A stretch of 5,692 nucleotides of DNA, from contig DGFG01000067.1 of the NCBI GenBank assembly GCA_002391555.1, forward strand, positions 1 through 5,692. The letters run 5' to 3'. Below are positions 1-5,692 of this stretch, one piece after another. Below the pieces are notes generated by a model. The model saw only the letters and a list, made by a program, of their open reading frames with translations. It was not told the origin of the DNA and searched no databases. The translations under genes were made by a program, and so were the position numbers. This stretch comes from Firmicutes bacterium UBA3906 (lineage in GTDB: Bacteria > Bacillota > Clostridia > Caldicoprobacterales > DTU083). Position 1 is the first letter of the stretch. Every line of letters starts with the position of its first letter.

Positions 1-1
1 G

Positions 2-70
2 GCATTCATGCCTACTAAACTAGGGATGGACCTTCAAAATATGATCGCACTGACCTTTCTTGACCAATAG
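2..70 (+). CDS. hemW: C-terminal tail of HemW (radical-SAM heme chaperone-like protein), partial
   Basis: The frame is open from the window edge to a TAG at 68-70 and encodes 22 residues. The stretch G-M-D-L-Q-N-M-I-A-L-T-F-L has the spacing of the usual HemW C-terminus (G-x-D-L-x-N-x-V-x-x-x-F-L), preceded by P-T-K-L where the family often has L-T-P-K. HemW is a radical-SAM protein related to HemN that is implicated in heme handling. It very often sits directly upstream of hrcA in Bacillota, and this position supports the call as much as the short match does. The catalytic part lies outside the window. A clear promoter between this tail and hrcA suggests that the heat-shock genes have their own transcription start. 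The call is an inference from a short motif and context; it could be the end of another gene. Confidence 0.5.
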   Translation, partial: AFMPTKLGMDLQNMIALTFLDQ

Positions 71-91
71 TCTTAATTTTAGAAAAAACCG

Positions 92-120
92 TTGACAAAT
101 TACGGATATGATGATAACTT
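92..120 (+). promoter_or_regulatory. Probable sigma-A type promoter of the hrcA operon
   Basis: A perfect TTGACA -35 box lies at 92-97. The -10 box is less clear: TAACTT at 115-120 has the ideal 17-bp spacing but only three consensus bases, while GATAAC at 113-118 matches four bases with 15-bp spacing. Either choice puts the transcription start at about 125-130, at the beginning of the CIRCE operator. That is the usual geometry for HrcA repression by a vegetative promoter. The -35 box is seen directly; the -10 box and the start site are inferred. Confidence 0.7.
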
Positions 121-128
121 AAGATTAG

Positions 129-155
129 TTAGCACTCACCGGCATAGAGTGCTAA
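129..155 (+). promoter_or_regulatory. CIRCE operator (HrcA binding site), perfect inverted repeat
   Basis: The left arm TTAGCACTC (129-137), a 9-bp spacer and the right arm GAGTGCTAA (147-155) match the CIRCE consensus TTAGCACTC-N9-GAGTGCTAA with no mismatch. It lies just downstream of the predicted -10 region and 4 bp before the hrcA Shine-Dalgarno, so it would form part of the 5' untranslated RNA. CIRCE is the operator of the HrcA repressor encoded by the next gene, so the operon is autoregulated. No second CIRCE was seen elsewhere in the window, and no CtsR-type direct heptad repeat was seen. Confidence 0.98.
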
Positions 156-159
156 CAAC

Positions 160-168
160 AGGAGGTGA
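160..168 (+). promoter_or_regulatory. Ribosome binding site that sets the TTG start of hrcA
   Basis: AGGAGGTGA is a near-full anti-16S match and lies 6 nt before TTG at 175. The next in-frame ATG is at codon 47, inside the DNA-binding domain, so the TTG start is required. Confidence 0.9.
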
Positions 169-174
169 CTAGCT

Positions 175-1209
175 TTGCAGTTAGATGATAGAAAGGTTAA
201 GATCCTTCAGGCTATAATTGATGATTTTATTTTTTCTGCAGAGCCTGTTGGTTCTAGAACTTTAGCGAAAAAATACAATCTAGGCATAAGCTCTGCCACA
301 ATACGCAATGAGATGGCTGACCTTGAGGAGATGGGATACTTAGATCAGCCGCATACCTCTGCAGGCAGGGTGCCATCAGACAAGGCATACAGGCTATACG
401 TTGACAAACTTATGAAGGTCAGAAACGCACAAAACTTAGATGCCGAGTATTTTAAAAAGTTTTTCAAGACAAGACTTAGCCAGGTAGAACAGGTAATATA
501 TCATACGGCCAAGATATTATCCGAGATAACTAAATATACCTCCATGGTTGTGGCACCCCAGCTAAAGAGCACTGTCATTAAACATATACAGCTAGTGCAT
601 GTTGACAGGCAATTAGCCCTACTGGTCATAGCCACTAGCTCAGGTATTCTAAAGGATACGCTAATTGCCATACCAGAGGACATTGATAGTGATAGCCTAC
701 ACAAGATATCCATTATTTTAAATGACCTATATGCTGGCAAGACCTTTGACGATATAGACCTTGAGGACTTGAAAGAGTTTCAAAAGACCATATTTAGAAG
801 TGGGGCTTTATTTGATTCCTTGATGGATGCTCTTGCCCAAAGCCTAAAACAAAAAGAAGAAAAAGAGATTTATCTTGAGGGGGCTACAAATATACTCCAC
901 CTTCCTGAATACCAGGACCTAGTCAAGGCCAAGACCTTTTTAAACCTCCTAGAGGAAAAGGACCTTTTATACACTATGTTGACCAGTACTGAGGTTGATG
1001 GGGTATCAGTATCAATAGGTAGAGAAAATCCCTTTGCAGAGCTAAGAGACTATAGTATTGTATCTGCCACCTATAGGATAGGTGACAAGGTTTTAGGCTC
1101 AATAGGTATCATAGGACCCACTAGGATGGAGTATTCAAAGACTGTGTCTACAATGGATTTCATGGCCAAGGCCTTAAGTCAATATTTAACCAGCCTATAT
1201 GGGAAATAG
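175..1209 (+). CDS. hrcA: Heat-inducible transcription repressor HrcA
   Basis: This is the repressor of class I heat-shock genes. It binds CIRCE as a dimer and, in the studied systems, needs GroEL to stay active, so titration of GroEL by unfolded protein derepresses the operon. The 344-residue product has normal family length. Residues 1-75 form the winged helix-turn-helix: V-G-S-R-T-L-A at 25-31, the recognition helix around S-S-A-T-I-R-N-E-M (39-47), and the HrcA hallmark H-T-S-A-G-R-V-P-S-D at 60-69. The rest is the GAF-like ligand/dimerisation region with an inserted subdomain. It ends in the typical S-I-G-I-I-G-P-T-R-M-E-Y segment followed by a C-terminal helix. The start is TTG, fixed by a strong Shine-Dalgarno. 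It is the first gene of the operon and sits directly behind a perfect CIRCE. Nothing looks truncated or degenerate. Confidence 0.98.
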   Translation: MQLDDRKVKILQAIIDDFIFSAEPVGSRTLAKKYNLGISSATIRNEMADLEEMGYLDQPHTSAGRVPSDKAYRLYVDKLMKVRNAQNLDAEYFKKFFKTRLSQVEQVIYHTAKILSEITKYTSMVVAPQLKSTVIKHIQLVHVDRQLALLVIATSSGILKDTLIAIPEDIDSDSLHKISIILNDLYAGKTFDDIDLEDLKEFQKTIFRSGALFDSLMDALAQSLKQKEEKEIYLEGATNILHLPEYQDLVKAKTFLNLLEEKDLLYTMLTSTEVDGVSVSIGRENPFAELRDYSIVSATYRIGDKVLGSIGIIGPTRMEYSKTVSTMDFMAKALSQYLTSLYGK

Positions 1210-1262
1210 AGTCTATTATAAGAGGTCGATTTTAGATAAATATATAAAGAGTAGGTGATTGA

Positions 1263-1898
1263 GTGGAGAAAAAGCAGAAAAAAGATGACCAGCCTATCGT
1301 AAATGAAGAGTTCATAGACGATATAGAACAAGTAGAAGATCTAGCACAGGACCTAGAAGAAAATCAACCTGCTACCGATGAAGGCAAGCAAAAGACCAAG
1401 ACAAGGGGAAAAAAGGCCAGCCTTGAGAGGGAGCTAGATGACCTAAAAAACCAGCTCAAAGAGGTAGAAAAGCAAAAGGAAGACTACCTATCAATGGCCC
1501 AACGTCTGCAGGCAGATTTTGAGAACTACAAAAGGCGAAACAAGAATCTAGTAGCAGATACATATCTAGATGCAACCTGCCAGGTGGTTTCAAGCTTTCT
1601 ACCAGTGCTAGATAATCTTGACCGGGCAATCGCTTCCTTTAAGGAGCTAGATGCTGATGAAGCCATGCTCCAGGGCGTAAAGATGATACAAAAGCAGTTT
1701 GTGGATTGTCTAGAAAAGCAGGGTGTAACTGAAATTGAGGCCTTGAACCAGCCCTTTGACCCAGATGTTCACGAGGCTGTTATGCAGGTCGAAGCCGAAG
1801 AAGGTCAGGAGCCTGATACAGTTGTAGCTGTACTACAAAAGGGTTATAGGACAAAGGACAGGGTTATTAGGTACAGTATGGTTAGTGTTGCAAAATAG
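1263..1898 (+). CDS. grpE: Nucleotide exchange factor GrpE (Hsp70 cofactor)
   Basis: GrpE is a cytoplasmic homodimer that opens the DnaK ATPase domain, releasing ADP and resetting the chaperone cycle; its long helices are thought to act as a thermosensor. The product is 211 residues. Residues 1-50 are acidic and lysine-rich and probably disordered. A long coiled-coil helix follows at about 52-105, including the conserved stretch R-L-Q-A-D-F-E-N-Y-K-R-R at 81-92. A second helix bears L-P-V-L-D-N-L-D-R-A at 113-122. The C-terminal beta domain carries F-D-P-D-V-H-E-A-V (165-173) and G-Y-R-T-K-D-R-V-I-R (194-203), which together fit the GrpE signature. The GTG start follows AGTAGGTGA at 1250-1258, a short 4-nt spacing. 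The gene lies 53 bp after hrcA with no visible promoter or terminator between them, so it is probably cotranscribed. Confidence 0.97.
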   Translation: MEKKQKKDDQPIVNEEFIDDIEQVEDLAQDLEENQPATDEGKQKTKTRGKKASLERELDDLKNQLKEVEKQKEDYLSMAQRLQADFENYKRRNKNLVADTYLDATCQVVSSFLPVLDNLDRAIASFKELDADEAMLQGVKMIQKQFVDCLEKQGVTEIEALNQPFDPDVHEAVMQVEAEEGQEPDTVVAVLQKGYRTKDRVIRYSMVSVAK

Positions 1899-1902
1899 TA
1901 TT

Positions 1903-1948
1903 AAATGCAGCAAAGCAATAGATAAAATGCAGCAATAGATAAAATGCA
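1903..1948 (+). repeat. Short degenerate tandem repeat (17-bp unit, about 2.4 copies) between grpE and dnaK
   Basis: The unit AAATGCAGCAATAGATA is exact at 1925-1941. The preceding copy, 1903-1924, is the same but with a 5-bp internal duplication (AGCAA repeated), and a third copy is cut to its first 7 bases at 1942-1948. The array fills about half of the 97-bp gap between grpE and the dnaK start and would be transcribed as leader sequence of dnaK. Its structure suggests replication slippage. No function can be read from it. Confidence 0.85.
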
Positions 1949-1980
1949 AAAGTCATAGCAACAAGCTTATTTATTTGGAA

Positions 1981-1987
1981 GAGGAGG
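1981..1987 (+). promoter_or_regulatory. Ribosome binding site that sets the ATG start of dnaK
   Basis: GAGGAGG lies 8 nt before ATG at 1996. The reading frame is open upstream to a TTG at 1975, but that codon precedes this site and would add seven residues translated from the Shine-Dalgarno itself. The ATG gives the conserved DnaK N-terminus [10 protein letters not shown]. Confidence 0.92.
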
Positions 1988-1995
1988 ATATACTT

Positions 1996-3837
1996 ATGGG
2001 AAAGATAATTGGAATTGACTTAGGAACAACAAACTCATGTGTAGCAGTAATGGAGGGCGGTGAGGCAACAGTTATCACCAATGCAGAAGGGGCAAGAACC
2101 ACGCCTTCAGTTGTTGCCTTTACTAAAGATGGAGAGAGACTAATAGGCCAGATTGCCAAGAGGCAAGCCATTACAAACCCAGATAGGACTGTCATGTCCA
2201 TAAAAAGAGAAATGGGTTCTAACTACAAGGTTAAAATAGATGACAAGGAATATACACCTCAGGAAATTTCAGCCATGTTATTGACAAAGCTAAAGCAGGA
2301 TGCAGAGGCCTACCTAGGCGAAAAGGTTGACCAGGCAGTTATTACAGTTCCTGCATACTTTAGTGATAGCCAGCGTCAGGCCACCAAGGACGCAGGCAAG
2401 ATAGCAGGTCTTGAGGTACTTAGGATAATAAATGAGCCTACAGCGGCCTCATTAGCCTATGGACTTGACAAGGAGGATAACCACAAGATACTAGTTTATG
2501 ACCTAGGTGGTGGAACCTTTGACGTATCCATTCTAGAGATAGGGGATGGAGTTTTCGAAGTACTTGCAACCAAGGGTAACAACCGTCTTGGTGGCGATGA
2601 TTTTGATGAAAAAATCATGAACTATCTAGCAGATGAGTTTAAAAAGGAAACTGGTATAGACCTATTAAAGGACAATATGGCCAAGCAACGCTTAAAGGAA
2701 GCAGCAGAGAAGGCCAAAATAGAGCTTTCAGGAGTGCTTACTTCAAACATTAACCTGCCCTTTATTACTGCTGATGCAAGTGGACCAAAGCATCTTGATA
2801 TAACACTAACTAGGGCAAAGTTCGAAGAGTTAACAGCAGACCTAGTTGAAAAAACAATGGAGCCACTAAGGTCAGCCATAGATGACGCAGGCCTAAGTGT
2901 TGATGAAATAGACAAGGTTATCCTAGTAGGTGGGTCTATTCGTATACCTGCAGTACAGGAGGCTGTTAAAAAGGCAACCGGCAAAGAACCACACAAGGGC
3001 ATAAACCCTGATGAGTGTGTAGCCATGGGTGCAGCCATACAGGCAGGTGTACTAGGTGGAGACGTAAAGGATGTACTACTTCTTGACGTAACACCCTTGT
3101 CCCTAGGTATTGAGACCCTAGGTGGAGTCTTTACCAAGCTTATAGAGAGAAATACTACAATCCCTGCAAGAAAGAGCCAGATATTCTCAACAGCTGCTGA
3201 TGGCCAGACCAGTGTTGAAATAAATGTACTCCAGGGTGAGAGGGAGATGGCCGCCTACAACAAGAGCATAGGAAGGTTTGTCCTATCTGGTATTCCATCT
3301 GCTCCCAGGGGGGTACCCCAGATAGAGGTAACCTTTGACATAGATGCCAATGGTATAGTAAATGTATCTGCCAAGGACCTAGGCACTGGTAATGAGCAAA
3401 AGGTTACAATAACTGCATCAACCAACCTAACTGACGAAGAAATTGATAAGGCAGTAAAGGAAGCAGAAAGGTATGCAGAAGAGGACAGGAAAAACAAGGA
3501 GAAAGTAGAGATTAGAAACCAAGCTGACACCCTAGTATATAGCACAGAGAAATCCTTAAAGGATATGGGTGACAAGGTTTCTAGCCAGGACAAGGCAGCC
3601 ATTGAGGCTGAGCTAGAGGCAACAAAGAAGGCCCTTGAAGGGGATGACATTGAGCAGATAAAGGCAGCTACAGAAAAACTGACCCAGGTCTCCTATGAGA
3701 TATTCGGTAAAATCTATCAAGAACAAGCTCAGCAACAAGGGGCAAATGCTGGCCCACAGGATGGCCCGGCTGGCGATGGCAAGCAGGATGACAATGTAGT
3801 TGATGCGGATTACGAAGTTGTAGACGATGAAGAGTAA
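1996..3837 (+). CDS. dnaK: Chaperone protein DnaK (Hsp70)
   Basis: This is the cytoplasmic ATP-dependent chaperone that binds exposed hydrophobic peptides, working with DnaJ and GrpE. The product has 613 residues, the usual length for Gram-positive DnaK. The ATPase domain (1-357) shows phosphate loop 1, I-D-L-G-T-T-N-S (7-14), the catalytic Lys70, and phosphate loop 2, [10 protein letters not shown] (169-178). It lacks the roughly 23-25 residue insert found in Gram-negative DnaK after the Lys70 region. The interdomain linker is at 358-367 ([10 protein letters not shown]). The beta-sandwich peptide-binding domain runs to about 475, then the helical lid, then a Gly/Gln-rich acidic tail ending in [12 protein letters not shown]. 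One oddity: signature 3 reads G-G-S-I-R-I-P (312-318), with Ile315 where Hsp70s have Thr or Ser. The start is ATG 1996, not the upstream in-frame TTG. Confidence 0.98.
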   Translation: MGKIIGIDLGTTNSCVAVMEGGEATVITNAEGARTTPSVVAFTKDGERLIGQIAKRQAITNPDRTVMSIKREMGSNYKVKIDDKEYTPQEISAMLLTKLKQDAEAYLGEKVDQAVITVPAYFSDSQRQATKDAGKIAGLEVLRIINEPTAASLAYGLDKEDNHKILVYDLGGGTFDVSILEIGDGVFEVLATKGNNRLGGDDFDEKIMNYLADEFKKETGIDLLKDNMAKQRLKEAAEKAKIELSGVLTSNINLPFITADASGPKHLDITLTRAKFEELTADLVEKTMEPLRSAIDDAGLSVDEIDKVILVGGSIRIPAVQEAVKKATGKEPHKGINPDECVAMGAAIQAGVLGGDVKDVLLLDVTPLSLGIETLGGVFTKLIERNTTIPARKSQIFSTAADGQTSVEINVLQGEREMAAYNKSIGRFVLSGIPSAPRGVPQIEVTFDIDANGIVNVSAKDLGTGNEQKVTITASTNLTDEEIDKAVKEAERYAEEDRKNKEKVEIRNQADTLVYSTEKSLKDMGDKVSSQDKAAIEAELEATKKALEGDDIEQIKAATEKLTQVSYEIFGKIYQEQAQQQGANAGPQDGPAGDGKQDDNVVDADYEVVDDEE

Positions 3838-3849
3838 TTAGTATATAAT

Positions 3850-3882
3850 GAGAAAGCCAAGGCCAAAAGCTTTGGCTTTTTC
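3850..3882 (+). terminator. Hairpin with U-tract between dnaK and dnaJ: leaky terminator/attenuator or mRNA-stabilising stem
   Basis: Bases 3850-3862 pair with 3870-3882 to form a 13-bp stem (two G-U pairs) with a 7-nt loop. The 3' arm carries five consecutive T (3877-3881). The core A-G-C-C-A-A pairs with T-T-G-G-C-T. A second left arm, 3859-3867, can pair instead with 3871-3879 around a 3-nt loop, and this form leaves the end of the T-run freer. The hairpin lies 12 bp after the dnaK stop. No promoter is evident before dnaJ, so dnaJ and prmA probably depend on readthrough, which would set dnaK above dnaJ. Termination versus RNA protection cannot be decided from sequence alone. Confidence 0.75.
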
Positions 3883-3910
3883 ACAGATTTAAGGTATTTT
3901 TTTACAACAC

Positions 3911-3920
3911 AAGGTGGTGA
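3911..3920 (+). promoter_or_regulatory. Ribosome binding site that sets the TTG start of dnaJ
   Basis: AAGGTGGTGA lies 5 nt before TTG at 3926. Two in-frame GTG codons (3914, 3917) fall inside this site and would not be preceded by any Shine-Dalgarno. Starting at TTG gives the canonical DnaJ N-terminus [11 protein letters not shown]. Confidence 0.88.
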
Positions 3921-3925
3921 AGTAT

Positions 3926-5044
3926 TTGGCAAAAAGAGATTATTATGAAGTGCTTGGTCTTGACAGGAATGCATCGGATGAGGATATTAAAAAGGCCTAT
4001 AGAAGGCTGGCCAAAAAGTACCACCCCGATCTAAATCCTGACAACAAGGAAGCCGAGGCAAAGTTTAAAGAAGTAAATGAAGCCTATCAGGTTTTAAGCA
4101 ATGCCCAGGCTAGAGCACAGTATGATCAATTTGGACATGATGGCCCAACAGGTCAAGGCTTTGAAGGCTTTGACTTTGGTGGTGGCTTTGGAGATATATT
4201 TGATATGTTTTTCGGTGGCGGTTTCGGAGGCAGTAGGTCAAGCCGTAGGAGGGGCCCCGTTGCAGGGGCTGACCTTAGGTATGATCTGCGGATTAGCTTT
4301 GAGGAGGCTGCCTTTGGCACTAAAAAGGAAATAGAGGTAGTCAGGATGGAGACCTGTCCAGATTGCCAGGGAACAGGTGCAAAAAAGAAATCCGATAGCA
4401 AGACCTGTAATGTTTGTAATGGTACGGGGGAGGTCCAGGAGGCACAGAACACAGCCTTTGGGCGGTTTGTAAATGTCCGTACCTGTGACAGGTGTAACGG
4501 TGAGGGTACCATTATATCCAACCCCTGTGGTAAATGTCATGGTAGAAAGAAAATACGGAGGGTCAGGAGGCTTTCCGTTACAATACCTGCTGGTATAGAT
4601 AATGGACAGGCCATTACCCTAAGGGGTGAAGGTGAGCCAGGAGAAAGGGGAGGCCCCCATGGAGACCTTTATGTCTACATCAGCGTCAAGCCCCACAAAA
4701 TATTTAAAAGAAATGGCTATGACCTCCACTGTGAAATGCCTATTACCTTTGGCCAGGCTACACTTGGAGCAGAACTTGAGATCCCTAGCCTAAATGGCCG
4801 AGTAAAGTATACAATACCTGAGGGTACCCAGACCGGTACTGTCTTCCGCTTGCGTAACCAGGGTATAAGCCACCTACGGGGTAGTGGCAAGGGTGACCTA
4901 TATGTAAGGGTAAATGTTGATGTACCAAAACGCTTAAGTGAAGATCAAAAGGCTGTCTTGAGGCAGTTTGAAGAGATGACCAGGGACAGAAATGATCAAA
5001 GAAAGAGCTTTTTCGATAAAATGAAGGATGTGTTTGGAGCCTAG
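3926..5044 (+). CDS. dnaJ: Chaperone protein DnaJ (Hsp40, type I)
   Basis: DnaJ binds unfolded substrates, hands them to DnaK and stimulates its ATP hydrolysis. The 372-residue product has all type I parts. The J domain (1-70) has H-P-D at 33-35, the triad needed to activate DnaK. The Gly/Phe-rich linker spans about 70-110 (for example G-G-G-F-G-D-I-F). The zinc domain has four C-x-x-C motifs at Cys144/147, 161/164, 187/190 and 201/204; by family knowledge the first and fourth bind one zinc and the second and third the other. The C-terminal substrate-binding and dimerisation domains follow ([10 protein letters not shown] and the G-D-L-Y-V repeats). The fourth zinc motif reads C-G-K-C-H-G-R-K, with Lys in place of the usual last Gly. 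The TTG start is chosen for its spacing to the Shine-Dalgarno and its fit to the family N-terminus. The gene follows dnaK by 88 bp, across a hairpin. Confidence 0.97.
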   Translation: MAKRDYYEVLGLDRNASDEDIKKAYRRLAKKYHPDLNPDNKEAEAKFKEVNEAYQVLSNAQARAQYDQFGHDGPTGQGFEGFDFGGGFGDIFDMFFGGGFGGSRSSRRRGPVAGADLRYDLRISFEEAAFGTKKEIEVVRMETCPDCQGTGAKKKSDSKTCNVCNGTGEVQEAQNTAFGRFVNVRTCDRCNGEGTIISNPCGKCHGRKKIRRVRRLSVTIPAGIDNGQAITLRGEGEPGERGGPHGDLYVYISVKPHKIFKRNGYDLHCEMPITFGQATLGAELEIPSLNGRVKYTIPEGTQTGTVFRLRNQGISHLRGSGKGDLYVRVNVDVPKRLSEDQKAVLRQFEEMTRDRNDQRKSFFDKMKDVFGA

Positions 5045-5062
5045 ACCTATAGTTAGGCCTAG
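5041..5062 (+). other. Imperfect hairpin overlapping the dnaJ stop codon
   Basis: CTAGACCTA (5041-5049) can pair with TAGGCCTAG (5054-5062) across a 4-nt loop: nine positions with one A/C mismatch. No T-run follows, so it is not a standard terminator. It could be an RNA-processing or stability element between dnaJ and prmA, or chance, since CTAG and CCTA are very common in this DNA. Confidence 0.3.
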
Positions 5063-5110
5063 CCTGATACTAGACCAAATATAGTAACCGGTCGGTTGGG
5101 AGGAAGTTTA

Positions 5111-5673
5111 GTGGATTGGACTGAGATAAGCATAAAGACAAGCCAAGAGGGGGCTGATATTGCAGCCCAGGCCTTTTACGAGGTGGGTATAACAGGTCTT
5201 GTTATAGAGGACCCTGATGAGCTGAGCCAGCTGTCCAAGGAGGAATTTTTTTGGGATTACATTGACGAATCAATGGTTGAGACCAGTGACGGAACAGTAG
5301 TCATAAAGGCCTACCTGAGTAGTGATAGCTCTCTAGGAGAAAAGCTCAGCTTAATCAAGGACAAGATAAATTGGTTAAAGAATAGGGACCTAGGAGTTGA
5401 TTTGGGCTCTCTTGATATTGAATTAACAAGTGTCAGAGAGGAAGACTGGTCAAATACCTGGAAAAAATATTACAAGCCAATGAAGGTTTCTGACCGGATA
5501 GTGATTAAGCCCTCCTGGGAGACCTATAATAAGAAAAAGGGGCAAGTAATTTTGACCTTAGACCCAGGCATGGCCTTTGGTACAGGCACCCATGAGACAA
5601 CAATGCTCTGTATGCAGGCTATTGACCAGTATATAAGGCCTGACCATAGCCTGATAGATATTGGATGTGGTAC
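5111..5673 (+). CDS. prmA: Ribosomal protein L11 methyltransferase PrmA, 5' part (truncated by the contig end)
   Basis: PrmA is a SAM-dependent enzyme that trimethylates amino groups of ribosomal protein L11. About 187 codons are present out of a usual length near 310. The GTG start at 5111 is preceded by GGGAGGAAG (5098-5106), 4 nt away. The N-terminal substrate-recognition domain begins M-D-W-T-E-I-S-I. The linker and start of the catalytic domain carry the family hallmarks E-E-D-W-S-N-T-W-K-K-Y-Y and L-D-P-G-M-A-F-G-T-G-T-H-E-T-T. The SAM-binding motif I has just begun (L-I-D-I-G-C-G-T) when the genomic sequence ends, so G-I-L-type residues should come next. The remaining in-frame bases to the window end are adapter and must not be translated. 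It lies 66 bp after dnaJ with no promoter seen, so it is likely the next gene of the operon. The truncation is technical, not biological. Confidence 0.95.
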
Positions 5674-5692
5674 CTGTCTCTTATACACATCT
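5674..5692. other. Sequencing adapter: Tn5/Nextera mosaic-end sequence (artefact)
   Basis: The last 19 bases, CTGTCTCTTATACACATCT, are identical to the reverse complement of the Tn5 mosaic end used in Nextera libraries. They interrupt prmA inside its most conserved motif, where the reading becomes T-C-L-L-Y-T-S instead of the expected Gly-rich SAM loop. The first C could also be genomic, because the codon there (ACN for Thr) fits either origin. Confidence 0.97.

Noticed and set aside
1..12. Inverted repeat GGCAT-TC-ATGCC at the very start of the window
   Set aside because: A 5-bp stem with a 2-nt loop is too short to mean much. The frame through it fits a HemW tail, although a chimeric contig edge cannot be excluded.
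1905..1958. Three tiny reading frames in the tandem repeat (starting at 1905, 1927 and 1944), each ATG-CAR followed soon by a stop
   Set aside because: They are 3-6 codons long, arise from the repeat unit and have no Shine-Dalgarno; they are best explained by repetition.
1975..1995. TTG at 1975 as the dnaK start
   Set aside because: It lies upstream of the GAGGAGG site and would translate that site; ATG 1996 gives the conserved N-terminus.
2622..3137. Long minus-strand open frame (171 codons) opposite dnaK, and similar ones at 501-740, 1971-2201, 3255-3650, 4153-4521 and 4238-4540
   Set aside because: They lie antisense to strongly conserved genes, have no ribosome binding sites or recognisable domains, and show Ser/Pro/Leu-rich compositions typical of reverse-complement shadows.
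3897..3903. T7 run before dnaJ as a second terminator
   Set aside because: No stem precedes it directly; the nearest hairpin ends 14 bases earlier.
3914..3925. GTG at 3914 or 3917 as the dnaJ start
   Set aside because: Both codons are part of the Shine-Dalgarno sequence; TTG 3926 has correct spacing and gives M-A-K-R-D-Y-Y.
4101..4334. Plus-strand 77-codon open frame inside dnaJ in another frame
   Set aside because: It sits wholly within the J-domain/G-F region of dnaJ and has no Shine-Dalgarno or family resemblance.
5086..5097. AACCG-GT-CGGTT inverted repeat just before the prmA ribosome binding site
   Set aside because: As a hairpin it reduces to a 4-bp stem with a 4-nt loop; too weak to call a regulatory element.
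5674..5692. A natural Tn5-like transposon end or insertion site inside prmA
   Set aside because: The sequence is the engineered mosaic end used in library preparation and sits exactly at the terminus with no transposon sequence behind it.

Overview
The window holds a class I heat-shock (dnaK) operon of a Gram-positive bacterium, most likely a member of Clostridia (Bacillota). The order is [hemW tail] - promoter/CIRCE - hrcA - grpE - dnaK - dnaJ - prmA (5' part), all on the + strand. The lineage call rests on three things: this gene order, a perfect CIRCE operator in front of hrcA, and a Gram-positive-type DnaK whose ATPase domain is short between about residues 70 and 100. The DNA is moderately AT-rich, with heavy use of CTA, ATA and AGG codons. 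Four of the five operon genes start with GTG or TTG. I cannot name a genus.

Layout. Positions 2-70 look like the last 22 codons of the radical-SAM protein HemW. A short gap carries a clear TTGACA -35 box (92-97) and a perfect 9-9-9 CIRCE element (129-155) that almost touches the hrcA ribosome binding site. Then follow hrcA (175-1209, TTG start), grpE (1263-1898, GTG start), a 97-bp gap with a degenerate 17-bp tandem repeat, dnaK (1996-3837, ATG start), a gap with a strong U-rich hairpin (3850-3882), dnaJ (3926-5044, TTG start) and prmA (from 5111, GTG start). The prmA gene is cut off inside its SAM-binding motif.

How the genes work together. DnaK is the ATP-driven Hsp70 chaperone. DnaJ delivers substrates and triggers ATP hydrolysis, and GrpE exchanges ADP for ATP. 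HrcA represses the whole unit by binding CIRCE, and in the studied systems it depends on GroEL for activity, so unfolded protein relieves repression. PrmA, the ribosomal protein L11 methyltransferase, is a common passenger at the 3' end of this operon. The hairpin between dnaK and dnaJ probably lowers dnaJ-prmA expression relative to dnaK, or protects the 3' end of the dnaK transcript.

The last 19 bases (5674-5692) are not genomic. They match the Tn5/Nextera mosaic-end adapter exactly, so the sequence ends in untrimmed adapter and real DNA stops at about 5673. I found no new defence, mobile or otherwise undescribed system. Points worth a second look are an Ile where Hsp70s have Ser/Thr in the third signature of DnaK, the tandem repeat before dnaK, the two-way hairpin after dnaK, and the adapter.
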